DNA of 64,000 bases from Cedecea lapagei (GTDB taxonomy: Bacteria; Pseudomonadota; Gammaproteobacteria; Enterobacterales; Enterobacteriaceae): the NCBI RefSeq assembly GCF_900635955.1, contig NZ_LR134201.1, positions 558,001 through 622,000 on the forward strand. Reading direction: 5' to 3'. The translations under genes and the position numbers were made by a program. The first letter of the stretch is position 1. Every line of letters starts with the position of its first letter. The notes under the pieces are model-generated. The model ran no database searches. It saw nothing but the letters and a program-made list of their open reading frames with translations, and was not told the origin of the DNA. Below are positions 7,574 through 15,553 of the stretch, one piece after another.

Positions 7574-8290
7574 ATGATCCGTAAGGTTCTTTTAGGCGCG
7601 CTGCTGGTGACCGCCGCTTCGGCGCACGCTGACTATCAGTGCAGCGTAAATCCACGCGATGACGTAGTTATTAACCCGCAGTCCGTTCAGGTCGTTGGTG
7701 AGAACGGCAATCTGGTGATTGCTCCTGACGGCAGCGTGAAATTCAACGGCGTTCAGAAGACGCTGAGCGCGGCACAGCGCCAGCAGGCGTTGAATTACCA
7801 AAAAGCCCTGCGCACGGATTTACCGTGGATTGATAACGGTGCCCGTTCCCGGGTAGAAAAAAGCCGCATAGCGCTGGACGGCATTATTGCGAAGCAGGTC
7901 GGGGAGAGCAGCAGCATGCGCAGCCGCCTGACCAAGCTGGACGCTCAGTTGAAAGAGCAGATGAACCGTATTATCGAACGCCGCCAGGACGGGCTGACGT
8001 TCCATTATAAAGCCATCGACCAGGTGAGAGCCGATGGCCAGCAACTGGTGAATCAGGCTATGGGCGGCATTCTGCAGGACAGCATTAATGAGATGGGCGC
8101 GCAGGCAGTGCTGAAAGGCGGCGGCAACCCGCTGCAGAATGTGCTGGGTAACCTGGGCGGCCTGCAAACGGCGGTTCAGAACGAATGGAATAATCAGCAG
8201 GCTGATTTTGAACAGTTCGGCCACGAGGTGTGTAACCGGGTGGTGTCGCTGGAAAATCAGCGTAAAGGGCTTGTGGGAACGCTGAAGTAA
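7574..8290 (+). CDS. yggN: YggN, periplasmic DUF2884 protein
   Basis: 238 aa, matching the E. coli YggN length within a residue. A cleavable signal peptide ends SAHA-D at about residue 19. The mature protein has one early Cys (YQCSV) and one late Cys (HEVCNRV) that could form a disulfide, and a long helical middle rich in Gln and Arg. Function is unknown. The ATG at 7574 follows AGGAGAA. Downstream, K-12 has ansB and yggM before hemW; here only a repeat-rich spacer remains. Confidence 0.9.
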   Translation: MIRKVLLGALLVTAASAHADYQCSVNPRDDVVINPQSVQVVGENGNLVIAPDGSVKFNGVQKTLSAAQRQQALNYQKALRTDLPWIDNGARSRVEKSRIALDGIIAKQVGESSSMRSRLTKLDAQLKEQMNRIIERRQDGLTFHYKAIDQVRADGQQLVNQAMGGILQDSINEMGAQAVLKGGGNPLQNVLGNLGGLQTAVQNEWNNQQADFEQFGHEVCNRVVSLENQRKGLVGTLK

Positions 8291-8301
8291 TTCATCCCCA
8301 T

Positions 8302-8384
8302 CACTCTCTCTCCCTGGAAAGGGAGAGGGGACTCTGATGATTTTCCACCTCTCCCTTCCCGGGGAGAGGGCCGGGGTGAGGGTA
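8302..8384. repeat. Dispersed GGGAGAGGG palindromes, copy 2 (double)
   Basis: Two hairpins of the same family lie in tandem: CTCTCCCT/AGGGAGAG (8308-8327) and CCTCTCCC/GGGAGAGG (8348-8369). The second is followed by the GGGGTGAGGGT tail also seen in copy 1. They fill the space between the convergent yggN and hemW genes, where K-12 carries ansB-yggM. Confidence 0.7.
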
Positions 8385-8389
8385 AAAAC

Positions 8390-9532
8390 TTACGCTTCGT
8401 CGGCTAAAAACAGCTCCAGCAGAGAGTTCAGAAACAGCTTCCCGTGCTCGGTTATCTGCCAGTACTCCTCCGTCTCGGTCATATAGTTTTTCGCTATCGC
8501 CTCATTCAACTGCGGGCGAATCGTGGCTTCATCTAAACCGGTATAGAGCCTGAACTCGCTGCGTGGCGCGGCTTCCAGTAGGCGGAAGCGGTTCATAAAG
8601 AACTCGAACGGCTTGTCTTCCTGCTCTACGTCGTGCTGACGGTCGAGATATTTCCCTTCCATGTAGCCGCGCGGGTGCCGCGTTTTCGCCGTGCGCGTAA
8701 TGCGTCCGTCTGCAAATGTGACTTTACCGTGTGCGCCGCAGCCAATTCCCAGATAGTCGCCAAAACGCCAGTAGTTCAGGTTGTGCTGGCACTGGTAGCC
8801 TGGTTTTGCATAGGCAGATGTTTCGTATTGCTGGTAGCCTGCGGCGGTCAGCAGTTTGTCGCCCTGCTCGAAGATATCCCACAGCGCGTCGTCATCGGGC
8901 AGCTTCGGCGGACGTGAGCCAAACAGCGTGTTCGGCTCAATGGTCAGCTGATACCAGGAAAGGTGCGGCGGATTCAGGGCAATGGCCTGACGCAGATCGT
9001 CCAGCGCTTCTTCAAGCGACTGGTCAGGCAGGCCGTGCATCAGGTCAAGGTTAAAGCTGCGCAGGCCAAGACCGCTTGCCAGATTCGCGGCACGTTTGGC
9101 CTCGCCCGAATCATGAATGCGGCCCAGGCGTTTTAATTTGGCTTCGCTAAAGCTCTGTACGCCGATAGAAATCCTGTTCACGCCCGCCTTTTGGTAGCCA
9201 ACAAAGCGATCGGCTTCGACCGTACCGGGGTTGGCTTCCATGGTGATTTCAGCGTCATCCGCCAGCTTCAGGCGAGAGCGCACGCCGTCCAGCAGCGTTT
9301 GCATCGCTTCGCTGGAGAGCAGGCTTGGTGTACCGCCCCCGATGAAAATAGTCTTTACCTCGCGTCCCTGAGCTAAAGGCGCGTCGCGGTCGAGATCGCG
9401 CAGCAGATGGCCCACGTATTCGTCGTGCGGCACATCTCCTTTTAGGGCGTGGGAGTTGAAGTCGCAGTACGGGCACTTCTGTACGCACCAGGGGATATGA
9501 ATGTAGAGACTCAGAGGCGGCAAATTAGCCAT
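8390..9532 (-). CDS. hemW: Radical SAM heme chaperone HemW
   Basis: 380 aa (E. coli 378). HemW binds and hands over heme to respiratory proteins. It resembles HemN but is not itself a coproporphyrinogen dehydrogenase. The radical SAM cluster motif CVQKCPYC is near residues 16-23, followed by IFIGGGTPSLL, ITMEANPGT and NRISIGVQSF. The HemN C-terminal domain ends FLNSLLELFLADEA. The motif lacks the fourth HemN cysteine, as usual for HemW. The first 8 bp overlap the end of rdgB, so it is the last gene of the yggS-yggT-yggU-rdgB-hemW run. Confidence 0.96.
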   Translation of the reverse strand: MANLPPLSLYIHIPWCVQKCPYCDFNSHALKGDVPHDEYVGHLLRDLDRDAPLAQGREVKTIFIGGGTPSLLSSEAMQTLLDGVRSRLKLADDAEITMEANPGTVEADRFVGYQKAGVNRISIGVQSFSEAKLKRLGRIHDSGEAKRAANLASGLGLRSFNLDLMHGLPDQSLEEALDDLRQAIALNPPHLSWYQLTIEPNTLFGSRPPKLPDDDALWDIFEQGDKLLTAAGYQQYETSAYAKPGYQCQHNLNYWRFGDYLGIGCGAHGKVTFADGRITRTAKTRHPRGYMEGKYLDRQHDVEQEDKPFEFFMNRFRLLEAAPRSEFRLYTGLDEATIRPQLNEAIAKNYMTETEEYWQITEHGKLFLNSLLELFLADEA

Positions 9533-10118
9533 TACGCATTGCTTCCAGTAACAGTTTCAGCGCCTGCCCACGGTGGGAAATCGCGCTCTTTTCATCGCGG
9601 GTTAGCTCCGCCGCGGTTTTTCCCTCGGATGGAACATAGAAAATAGGATCGTAGCCAAAACCACCCTGGCCTGCTGGCTCGTGGGTAATCACGCCCGGCC
9701 AGCTGCCGTGGAACACCAGCGGCGTGGGGTCCTCTGCGTGACGCATGTAGACCAGGACGCAGTGGAACTGGGCCTGGCGTTTATCGTCCGGCACCTCTTT
9801 CAGCGCCTGCAGAAGCTTTTCGAGGTTCTGTTGGTCACTTGCGTCTTCGCCCGCATAGCGTGCGGAATAGATACCCGGCGCGCCGCCAAGAGCATCTACG
9901 GCCAGACCAGAGTCGTCGGCCAGCGCCGGAAGCCCGGTCACTTTAGCCGCATGGCGAGCCTTAATAATGGCGTTCTCAATAAAGGTCAGACCGGTCTCTT
10001 CCACCGACTCCACGTTAAGTGCGGTTTGTGCGACCACATCAAGGCCGAAATCCGCCAGTAAATCGGCGAGTTCACGCACTTTACCGGCATTACCGGTAGC
10101 TAATACGACTTTTTGCAT
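9525..10118 (-). CDS. rdgB: dITP/XTP pyrophosphatase RdgB
   Basis: 197 aa, E. coli length. It hydrolyses non-canonical purine triphosphates (dITP, XTP) to monophosphates, keeping deaminated bases out of DNA. The Ham1/NTPase fold motifs are ATGNAGKVRE at the start, LADDSGLAVDAL (catalytic Asp), GFGYDPIF and SHRGQAL. It overlaps hemW by 8 bp and follows yggU by 14 nt. Confidence 0.96.
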   Translation of the reverse strand: MQKVVLATGNAGKVRELADLLADFGLDVVAQTALNVESVEETGLTFIENAIIKARHAAKVTGLPALADDSGLAVDALGGAPGIYSARYAGEDASDQQNLEKLLQALKEVPDDKRQAQFHCVLVYMRHAEDPTPLVFHGSWPGVITHEPAGQGGFGYDPIFYVPSEGKTAAELTRDEKSAISHRGQALKLLLEAMRNG

Positions 10119-10132
10119 AGCCTGTCCTGTCG

Positions 10133-10432
10133 TTATTCGAGGGTATCAATCAATGCCGCGACTTCCGTCGGGATTTGCTGCGGGCTGATAATTTTAACTT
10201 GTTTATGCCGACCAAGTTCGCCTTTCTCAATCACCACCTGGCTTTTGGCTACCCGGAACTGTTTGGCCAGATATTTTACCAGATGGGCGTTAGCCTGCCC
10301 GTCTACCGGTGGTGCGGTGATAGCGACTTTTAGTTCGTCGCCATGCGTACCGACCAGACTGTCGCGGCTGGCCTTTGGCTGGATATATAGCCGCAGCACC
10401 AGCCCGTCAGGCAGCTGAGTGACAACAGTCAA
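10133..10432 (-). CDS. yggU: YggU, DUF167 family protein
   Basis: 99 aa (E. coli 96). It is a small cytoplasmic protein with the DUF167 signature LYIQPKASRDS, then ITAPPVDGQANAHLVKYL and KGELGRHKQVKI. Biochemical function is unknown. Its ATG overlaps the yggT stop by 4 bp (ATGA), indicating translational coupling with the membrane protein YggT. Confidence 0.93.
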   Translation of the reverse strand: MTVVTQLPDGLVLRLYIQPKASRDSLVGTHGDELKVAITAPPVDGQANAHLVKYLAKQFRVAKSQVVIEKGELGRHKQVKIISPQQIPTEVAALIDTLE

Positions 10433-10983
10433 ATGGCGTACCAGAGATTAGGGAACAGATCCATGCCGAGGTAGTTCAGCGCATAAAGGATCAGAATGAC
10501 CACCATCGCGGAGAAATCAATGCCGCCCATGGCAGGCAAAATGCGGCGAATCGGCGCCATCATTGGCTCGGTCATCTGCATCAGCACGTACTCAATGGGG
10601 CTACGGCCCTGGCTTACCCAGCTCATCAGAGAGCGAACAATGATCACCCAGAACACCAGCGTACCGGCAGACTTCAGCAGCGACAGAACGCCAATCACTA
10701 AATTAAACGGATCAAGCGAAAGCCCGCCGGACTGAATCAGCAGCAAAATAGGGAACTTCAGCGTGGTGAGGATAAACGCCACCAGCAGAGATGAAGTATC
10801 GATTGGCCCCATTGACGGCAGGACGCGACGAAGCGGCCCGACAACAGGCTGGGTGACTTTGACAATAAACTGGGCAAAAGGGTTATAGAAATCACAGCGC
10901 GCCCACTGCATCCAGATGCGGATGAGCAGCACCATTACGTAAAGCTCAATCAGGGTTTTGACCAGGAAAGTCAACGTTAGCAT
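10429..10983 (-). CDS. yggT: YggT, integral membrane protein with two YGGT repeats
   Basis: 184 aa. Two repeats each have a hydrophobic helix followed by the YGGT signature: first FIVKVTQPVVGPLRRVLPSM, then YVLMQMTEPMMAPIRRILPA. At least four membrane segments are visible, and the protein acts in the inner membrane. Family members have been linked to ion homeostasis/osmotic tolerance and, elsewhere, to chloroplast membrane assembly; the role here is unproven. The ATG at 10983 has GAGGAAA just upstream, so I prefer it to the TTG at 10995. The middle segment differs from the K-12 protein. Confidence 0.9.
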   Translation of the reverse strand: MLTLTFLVKTLIELYVMVLLIRIWMQWARCDFYNPFAQFIVKVTQPVVGPLRRVLPSMGPIDTSSLLVAFILTTLKFPILLLIQSGGLSLDPFNLVIGVLSLLKSAGTLVFWVIIVRSLMSWVSQGRSPIEYVLMQMTEPMMAPIRRILPAMGGIDFSAMVVILILYALNYLGMDLFPNLWYAI

Positions 10984-11007
10984 GGTTTTCCTCAAAAATG
11001 ATGGTGA

Positions 11008-11712
11008 TTAACGAGCGGAATAATCCCGCGCGCCGAAAATAGCGGTTCCAATGCGCACCATGGTGCTGCCTGCGGCAATCGCGGCTTCCATGTCATCGGT
11101 CATGCCCAGAGATAACGTATCGACCGTTGTGTAACGATCTTTGAGTGCATTACAGGCCTCTGCCATTTTGCGGCAAACGGCAAGCTGGCGCTCGTAGTCC
11201 AGTTCCGGTGCTGGAATAGCCATCAAGCCCCGCAGCTTGAGCCCCGGCAAAGCCGCCACTTCAGCAGCCAATTGCTCCAGCTCATTTAACGCGATGCCGG
11301 ACTTACTGTTTTCGTCGCTGATATTAATTTGAATCAGCACGTTTAGCGGCGGTAGCGTTGACGGGCGTTGTTCACTAAGTCTGCTGGCAATCTTCAGCCG
11401 ATCGACGGTATGGCACCAGTCAAAGTTCTCCGCCACAAGGCGGCTTTTGTTCGACTGCAGCGGGCCGATAAAGTGCCATTCCAGCCCTTCTACACGCTGT
11501 TCAGCGAAGTGGTGAATCTTATCCACGCCTTCCTGCACATAGTTTTCGCCGAAGGCTCGCTGCCCGGCGGCAACCGCTTCTGCGATGGCGCTCGCAGGCT
11601 TAGTTTTGCTGACTGCAAGCAGTGTCACTTCTTCAGGGCTTCTGCCGCAGCGTGCCGCGGCGGCTGAGATCTTCCCGTTAACCTGTGCCAGATTGTGCGC
11701 TATCTCATTCAT
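11008..11712 (-). CDS. yggS: PLP homeostasis protein (YggS/PLPBP family)
   Basis: 234 aa, standard length. This alanine-racemase-like single-barrel protein binds pyridoxal phosphate without known catalysis and balances PLP and amino/keto-acid pools. The PLP lysine is in LLAVSKTKPAS (about residue 36). Conserved blocks are FGENYVQE, WHFIGPLQSNK, LMAIPAP and LSLGMTDDMEAAI. It starts the run through yggT, yggU, rdgB and hemW, and is divergent from yggR with only 16 bp between start codons. Confidence 0.96.
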   Translation of the reverse strand: MNEIAHNLAQVNGKISAAAARCGRSPEEVTLLAVSKTKPASAIAEAVAAGQRAFGENYVQEGVDKIHHFAEQRVEGLEWHFIGPLQSNKSRLVAENFDWCHTVDRLKIASRLSEQRPSTLPPLNVLIQINISDENSKSGIALNELEQLAAEVAALPGLKLRGLMAIPAPELDYERQLAVCRKMAEACNALKDRYTTVDTLSLGMTDDMEAAIAAGSTMVRIGTAIFGARDYSAR

Positions 11713-11728
11713 GATCGTTGGAAGTGAT

Positions 11729-12754
11729 ATGGATATCGAAGAAATCGTGGCCCTTAGTGTAAAGCATAATGTCTCCGATCTACACCTGTCCGCACGTCAG
11801 ACGGCACGTTGGCGAAAGTGCGGCAGGCTGGAGCCATGCCCGGAGAGGGTGCCAAAGGTCGAAGACGTTATTGAGGCATGGCTGAATGAAGCGCAGAGGG
11901 CGCTGCTTAAACGCGCCGGGCAGCTGGATTTTTCCCTTACGCTTGCGAACGGCGTCAGGCTGAGGGGGAATGCCTTCTTACAGCTGGAGGGGTACTCGTT
12001 GGCGCTGAGATTGCTGGCGTCGTCTTGCCCGACGCTGGAAGCCCTGAAGACCCCCCTCCATATGGTTGAGCTTTTGCGTCAAAGCGAGGGGCTGATACTG
12101 GTGACCGGCGCCACCGGCAGCGGAAAATCTACAACGCTTGCCGCGATGATCCAGCACCTCAACCAGCATCTTGATGGCCACGTGTTGACGGTGGAAGACC
12201 CCATCGAATTTATTCATCCCTCTGGCCGCTGCCTGATTCAGCAGCGTGAGCCGGGCCGTCACTGTGAAAGCTTTGCCTCGGCCCTAAAAGCCGCTTTGAG
12301 GGAGGATCCCGATGTCATCCTGCTGGGCGAACTCCGTGACAGAGAGACGATTGCTCTGGCGTTAACCGCGGCGGAAACCGGGCACTTAGTGCTGGCCACT
12401 TTGCACACGCGAGGGGCGGCTCAGGCCGTAGAGCGGCTGGTGGATGTGTTTCCTGCCGAGGAGAAAAACCTGATTCGAGCTCAGCTTGCCGGCAGCCTTA
12501 AGGCCGTGCTGGCGCAGAAGCTGGTATCGGCATGCGACGGTGGCCGGGTGGCGCTTTACGAGCTGCTGATCAATACCCCGGCCGTGGCAAACCTGATTCG
12601 TGAAGGGAAAACTCATCAACTTCCGGGAGTGCTGCAAACCGGCCAGCAGTACGGTATGCAAAGTTTTGCCCACAGCGAGGCGCAATGGCGGCGTGAAGGC
12701 AAAATCGCGGAAGGTGAGCCGCCAGGCCGCGGGCCATGGGAGGCGATATTTTGA
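11729..12754 (+). CDS. yggR: PilT-like type II/IV secretion ATPase
   Basis: 341 aa (E. coli 326). A PilT/GspE-superfamily hexameric ATPase with the N-terminal PilT sequence VSDLHLSARQTARWR. Its catalytic motifs are Walker A GATGSGKST, Asp box LTVEDPIEF, Walker B VILLGELRD and His box TGHLVLATLHT. It would drive pilus retraction, but no pilin genes are near, so its partner is unknown. The ATG at 11729 gives the conserved MDIEEIVALSVKHN start; in-frame ATGs at 11585 and 11711 would run into yggS. The C-terminal tail after the ATPase core differs from K-12. Confidence 0.93.
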   Translation: MDIEEIVALSVKHNVSDLHLSARQTARWRKCGRLEPCPERVPKVEDVIEAWLNEAQRALLKRAGQLDFSLTLANGVRLRGNAFLQLEGYSLALRLLASSCPTLEALKTPLHMVELLRQSEGLILVTGATGSGKSTTLAAMIQHLNQHLDGHVLTVEDPIEFIHPSGRCLIQQREPGRHCESFASALKAALREDPDVILLGELRDRETIALALTAAETGHLVLATLHTRGAAQAVERLVDVFPAEEKNLIRAQLAGSLKAVLAQKLVSACDGGRVALYELLINTPAVANLIREGKTHQLPGVLQTGQQYGMQSFAHSEAQWRREGKIAEGEPPGRGPWEAIF

Positions 12755-12763
12755 ACGATTTTA

Positions 12764-12792
12764 TTGTTATCGTGTGTATTAGTGTGTATATT
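12764..12792 (+). promoter_or_regulatory. hicAB promoter with internal direct repeats
   Basis: TTGTTA (12764-12769) and TATATT (12787-12792) have a 17-bp spacer. The spacer contains two GTGTGTAT repeats (12772-12779 and 12782-12789), 10 bp apart on one helical face. This is a plausible operator for autoregulation by the RHH domain of HicB. Confidence 0.6.
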
Positions 12793-12814
12793 GGTTGTCG
12801 GCCGGGAGAGCATC

Positions 12815-12997
12815 ATGACTTCCGCTGAGCTGATAAAGCTATTAAGGGCCGAAGGGTGTGAACCCGTCAGGCGTTCCGGGGGCAGCCACTGGATCTGGTG
12901 GTCGCCCGAAACAGGAAAAACGTTTCCCGTTCCGCATCCCAAAAAGGATTTGCCCGTCGGTACCGTTAGATCCATTCGTAAAATGGCAGGCATTTAG
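12815..12997 (+). CDS. hicA: HicA toxin (mRNA interferase)
   Basis: 60 aa, typical HicA size. It has the dsRNA-binding-like fold that cleaves mRNA during stress; the catalytic histidine is in the GGSHWIW motif. The rest follows the family: MTSAELIKLLRAEGC at the start and HPKKDLPVGTVRSIRK at the end. The ATG at 12815 is chosen because the frame upstream (to 12764) has no conserved residues. It is followed 23 nt later by the antitoxin gene. The pair has no counterpart between yggR and yqgF in K-12, so it is an accessory insertion. Confidence 0.92.
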   Translation: MTSAELIKLLRAEGCEPVRRSGGSHWIWWSPETGKTFPVPHPKKDLPVGTVRSIRKMAGI

Positions 12998-13020
12998 TCT
13001 GCCGCTGCCGGAGGTTGAGA

Positions 13021-13476
13021 ATGTTTTTCTCTGTTGGTGTGGAGTTGCCCGCAACTGAAACCGAAGCGTTTGGTCTGGTTGTACCCGCGCTATGTAACGA
13101 TGATTTTGGCTGCGTGTCGGCGGCAGACCGTCAGGCGGATATTGCACCGATGGTGCAGGATGCTGTGCTGTCGATTGTCGATTTAATGGTAGAAAGCGGA
13201 AAAGATATTACTCAGCTTCGTGATGCCGGGCCTTTTGCTTACGCTGCAGACCCCGAGTACAGCTACTGCGAGCAATGGCTGCTGGTTGATGTGGATCTCT
13301 CTGCGCTGGAGGGTAAGCAGCAGAGGTTGAATATCACTCTGCCGGACGCGCTGTTGCGACGTATTGACTCCCGGGTGAAACAGCCCTCCTCAGGCTACCG
13401 GGACCGCAGCCATTTTCTGGCGGTTGCCGCAAGGAATGAACTGCTGAGCGCCGGAAGCGATGCGCCCGGCAGTTAA
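13021..13476 (+). CDS. hicB: HicB antitoxin with C-terminal ribbon-helix-helix domain
   Basis: 151 aa. The N-terminal part (about 1-95) is the HicB RNase-H-like domain that binds and blocks HicA (FFSVGVELPATETEAFGLVVPAL). The C-terminal part (about 103-145) is a ribbon-helix-helix DNA-binding segment (RLNITLPDALLRRIDSRVK, then RSHFLAVAARNELL), so the protein probably represses its own promoter. I chose the ATG at 13021 over the TTG at 13015. It ends 5 bp before the convergent yqgF stop, so the insertion is packed tightly against the core genome. Confidence 0.9.
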   Translation: MFFSVGVELPATETEAFGLVVPALCNDDFGCVSAADRQADIAPMVQDAVLSIVDLMVESGKDITQLRDAGPFAYAADPEYSYCEQWLLVDVDLSALEGKQQRLNITLPDALLRRIDSRVKQPSSGYRDRSHFLAVAARNELLSAGSDAPGS

Positions 13477-13481
13477 TGCCG

Positions 13482-13901
13482 TCACGGGTGGTAGTCGAAC
13501 CAGCTTTCGAGAATAATTACGGCGGACGCGGAGTCGATGCTGCCTTTGTTCAGGGCGCGAAAGCCGCCGTGCTCGAACAGCCCTGCACGCGCTTCGACGG
13601 TGCTCAGGCGCTCATCCTGCAGAGACACTTTCACGCCAAAACGGCCGTGCAGGCGGTTGGCGAACTTGCGGGCGCGGGCGGTGAGAGGCTGCTCGGTGCC
13701 GTCCATATTCAGCGGCAGGCCAACCACGACTTCTTCCGGCTGCCACTCCTTCAGAATTTTTTCTACCGCGTTCCAGTCCGGCGTACCGTCCTGTGCTTTC
13801 AGCGCGGTTAACGGCCGTGCGGTGCCGGTAATGCGCTGGCCGATAGCGACGCCGATGCTTTTGGTCCCGAAGTCAAAGGCCATTAAGGTTCCGCTGCTCA
13901 T
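13482..13901 (-). CDS. yqgF: YqgF/RuvX family RNase H-fold nuclease
   Basis: 139 aa. It is needed for 16S pre-rRNA 5'-end processing, and in some bacteria it is described as a Holliday-junction resolvase homologue. RNase-H-fold motifs are MAFDFGTKSIGVAIG, EEVVVGLPLNMDG and LQDERLSTVEA, ending with an acidic DSASAVIILESW. Its ATG overlaps the yqgE stop (TGATG), so translation is coupled. Confidence 0.95.
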   Translation of the reverse strand: MSSGTLMAFDFGTKSIGVAIGQRITGTARPLTALKAQDGTPDWNAVEKILKEWQPEEVVVGLPLNMDGTEQPLTARARKFANRLHGRFGVKVSLQDERLSTVEARAGLFEHGGFRALNKGSIDSASAVIILESWFDYHP

Positions 13902-14464
13902 CAGGCGTGCCCCGCTTCGCCAGGCATCGTGTGGATATCAATGCCTATCAGACGGGCAGCTTCGCGCCAGCGGTCTGCAATCGGCGTGCGGAACAGGATC
14001 TCTGCGGAAGCCGGCGTGGTTAGCCATGAGTTCTCCAGGATTTCCTGCTCGAGCTGGCCTTTCTCCCAGGAGGAGTAGCCGAGGGCCACCATCACCTCTT
14101 TAGGCTGCTTTGCGGTGCCTAAGGTTTCCAGCACGTCCCGCGATGTTGTAATGACCGTGTCGTCAGAAATGCGGATGCTCGAACCGAAGTCGCCCGGCGG
14201 CGAATGCAGAATAAAACCCCGGTCTTCCGCCAGAGGGCCACCGATAAATACGGGCTTATCCAGACGGATTGCGGCGTCGCGTGGTTCTGGTTCAATTTTT
14301 AGCTTTTCGAGAACGCCATCAACCTGCAGATTTTCCAGCGGTTTATTGATGATGATCCCCATCGCGCCCTCCTCGTTGTATTCGCAAATATAGACTACGG
14401 AACGCTTAAATAAGGGGTCCTGAAGAGCCGGCATGGCAATAAGAAAGTGATGCTGTAAATTCAT
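13901..14464 (-). CDS. yqgE: YqgE, UPF0301/AlgH family protein
   Basis: 187 aa, E. coli length. A cytoplasmic protein of the AlgH/UPF0301 family with HHFLIAMPALQDPLFKRSV, GAMGIIINKPL and FIGGPLAEDRGFILH. Function is unknown; the linkage to yqgF and gshB is widely conserved. The ATG at 14464 is the family start; the frame extends to 14512 without similarity. It follows gshB after a 129-nt gap holding a terminator hairpin, so it has its own promoter or depends on readthrough. Confidence 0.93.
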   Translation of the reverse strand: MNLQHHFLIAMPALQDPLFKRSVVYICEYNEEGAMGIIINKPLENLQVDGVLEKLKIEPEPRDAAIRLDKPVFIGGPLAEDRGFILHSPPGDFGSSIRISDDTVITTSRDVLETLGTAKQPKEVMVALGYSSWEKGQLEQEILENSWLTTPASAEILFRTPIADRWREAARLIGIDIHTMPGEAGHA

Positions 14465-14558
14465 TGTCAGAGGTTCTGATCCCGGTTGCGCGAAGTGTGG
14501 CCAGCTTACCATTAATGAAGGAGGGCGGGCTACCCGACCTGCACGGTGTCCCGAAGGG

Positions 14559-14584
14559 AAAAGGCGGATAATCAGCTATCCGCC
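14559..14584 (-). terminator. Intrinsic terminator of gshB
   Basis: GGCGGATA (14563-14570) pairs with TATCCGCC (14577-14584) over 8 bp with a 6-nt loop. It is followed by TTTT in the minus-strand direction and lies 10 nt beyond the gshB stop. Confidence 0.85.
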
Positions 14585-14593
14585 CTGGTGAGC

Positions 14594-15541
14594 TTAGTGT
14601 GCGAGGCGTTTTTCGATGGCGTCGAACAGCATGCCGGTGATCGAAACGGGGAATTCCGCTTCGATTTCACGGATGCAGGTTGGGCTGGTGACGTTAATCT
14701 CGGTCAGACGATCGCCGATGATGTCCAGACCAACAAAAATCAGGCCCTTCGCCTTCAGCGTGGGCCCAACGCGACGAGCAATTTCCCAGTCACTTTCGGT
14801 CAGCGGGCGAGGTTCGCCGCGGCCGCCTGCGGCCAGGTTACCACGGGTTTCACCTCCCTGCGGAATGCGCGCCAGGCAGTAAGGCACCGGTTCGCCGTCG
14901 ACAACCAGTACGCGCTTGTCGCCGTCTTTAATCGCCGGCAGGTAGTTCTGCGCCATGCAGTAGCGGGTGCCCAGTTCGGTGAGGGTTTCGGCGATAACGC
15001 CGATGTTTGGGTCATCCTGCTTCACGCGGAAGATAGAGGCACCGCCCATGCCGTCCAGCGGTTTCATAATGATGTCGCCGTGCTGCTGCCAGAAGGCTTT
15101 AAGCTGCGCTTTATTGCGGGTTACCAGCGTTTCTGGCGTCAGGTCGGCAAACCAGGCGGTGAACAGTTTTTCGTTGCAGTCGCGCAGGCTTTGCGGTTTG
15201 TTGACGATCAGCGTGCCTTTCTCTTCTGCGCGCTCAAGAATATAGGTCGCGTAGATGAATTCGGTGTCGAACGGTGGGTCCTTGCGCATCAGGACGACGT
15301 TCAGGTCGGCGAGAGCAATATCCTGCTCGGTGCCAAACTCATACCATTTATCGTAGTTCTGCTCGACGCTGAGCAGGCGAGTGCGCGCGCGTGCCTCGCC
15401 GTTGTTCAGGTAAAGATCGGCCATTTCCATGTAGTGCAGTTCGTAACCACGACGCTGCGCTTCCAGCAGCATGGCGAAGCTGGAGTCTTTTTTAATGTTG
15501 ATGTGTGCGATGGGGTCCATCACGATGCCGAGCTTGATCAT
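14594..15541 (-). CDS. gshB: Glutathione synthetase
   Basis: 315 aa, E. coli length. It joins gamma-glutamylcysteine and glycine with ATP to make glutathione in the cytoplasm. The N-terminal domain starts MIKLGIVMDPIAHINIKKDSSF. The ATP-grasp domain shows MKPLDGMGGASIFRV, RVLVVDGEPVPYCLAR, GGRGEPRPLT and the metal-binding INVTSPTCIREIE. It follows rsmE by 12 nt. A 398-codon open frame on the opposite strand (14546-15742) is a shadow of this gene. Confidence 0.98.
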   Translation of the reverse strand: MIKLGIVMDPIAHINIKKDSSFAMLLEAQRRGYELHYMEMADLYLNNGEARARTRLLSVEQNYDKWYEFGTEQDIALADLNVVLMRKDPPFDTEFIYATYILERAEEKGTLIVNKPQSLRDCNEKLFTAWFADLTPETLVTRNKAQLKAFWQQHGDIIMKPLDGMGGASIFRVKQDDPNIGVIAETLTELGTRYCMAQNYLPAIKDGDKRVLVVDGEPVPYCLARIPQGGETRGNLAAGGRGEPRPLTESDWEIARRVGPTLKAKGLIFVGLDIIGDRLTEINVTSPTCIREIEAEFPVSITGMLFDAIEKRLAH

Positions 15542-15553
15542 TGTTGTTCTCCT

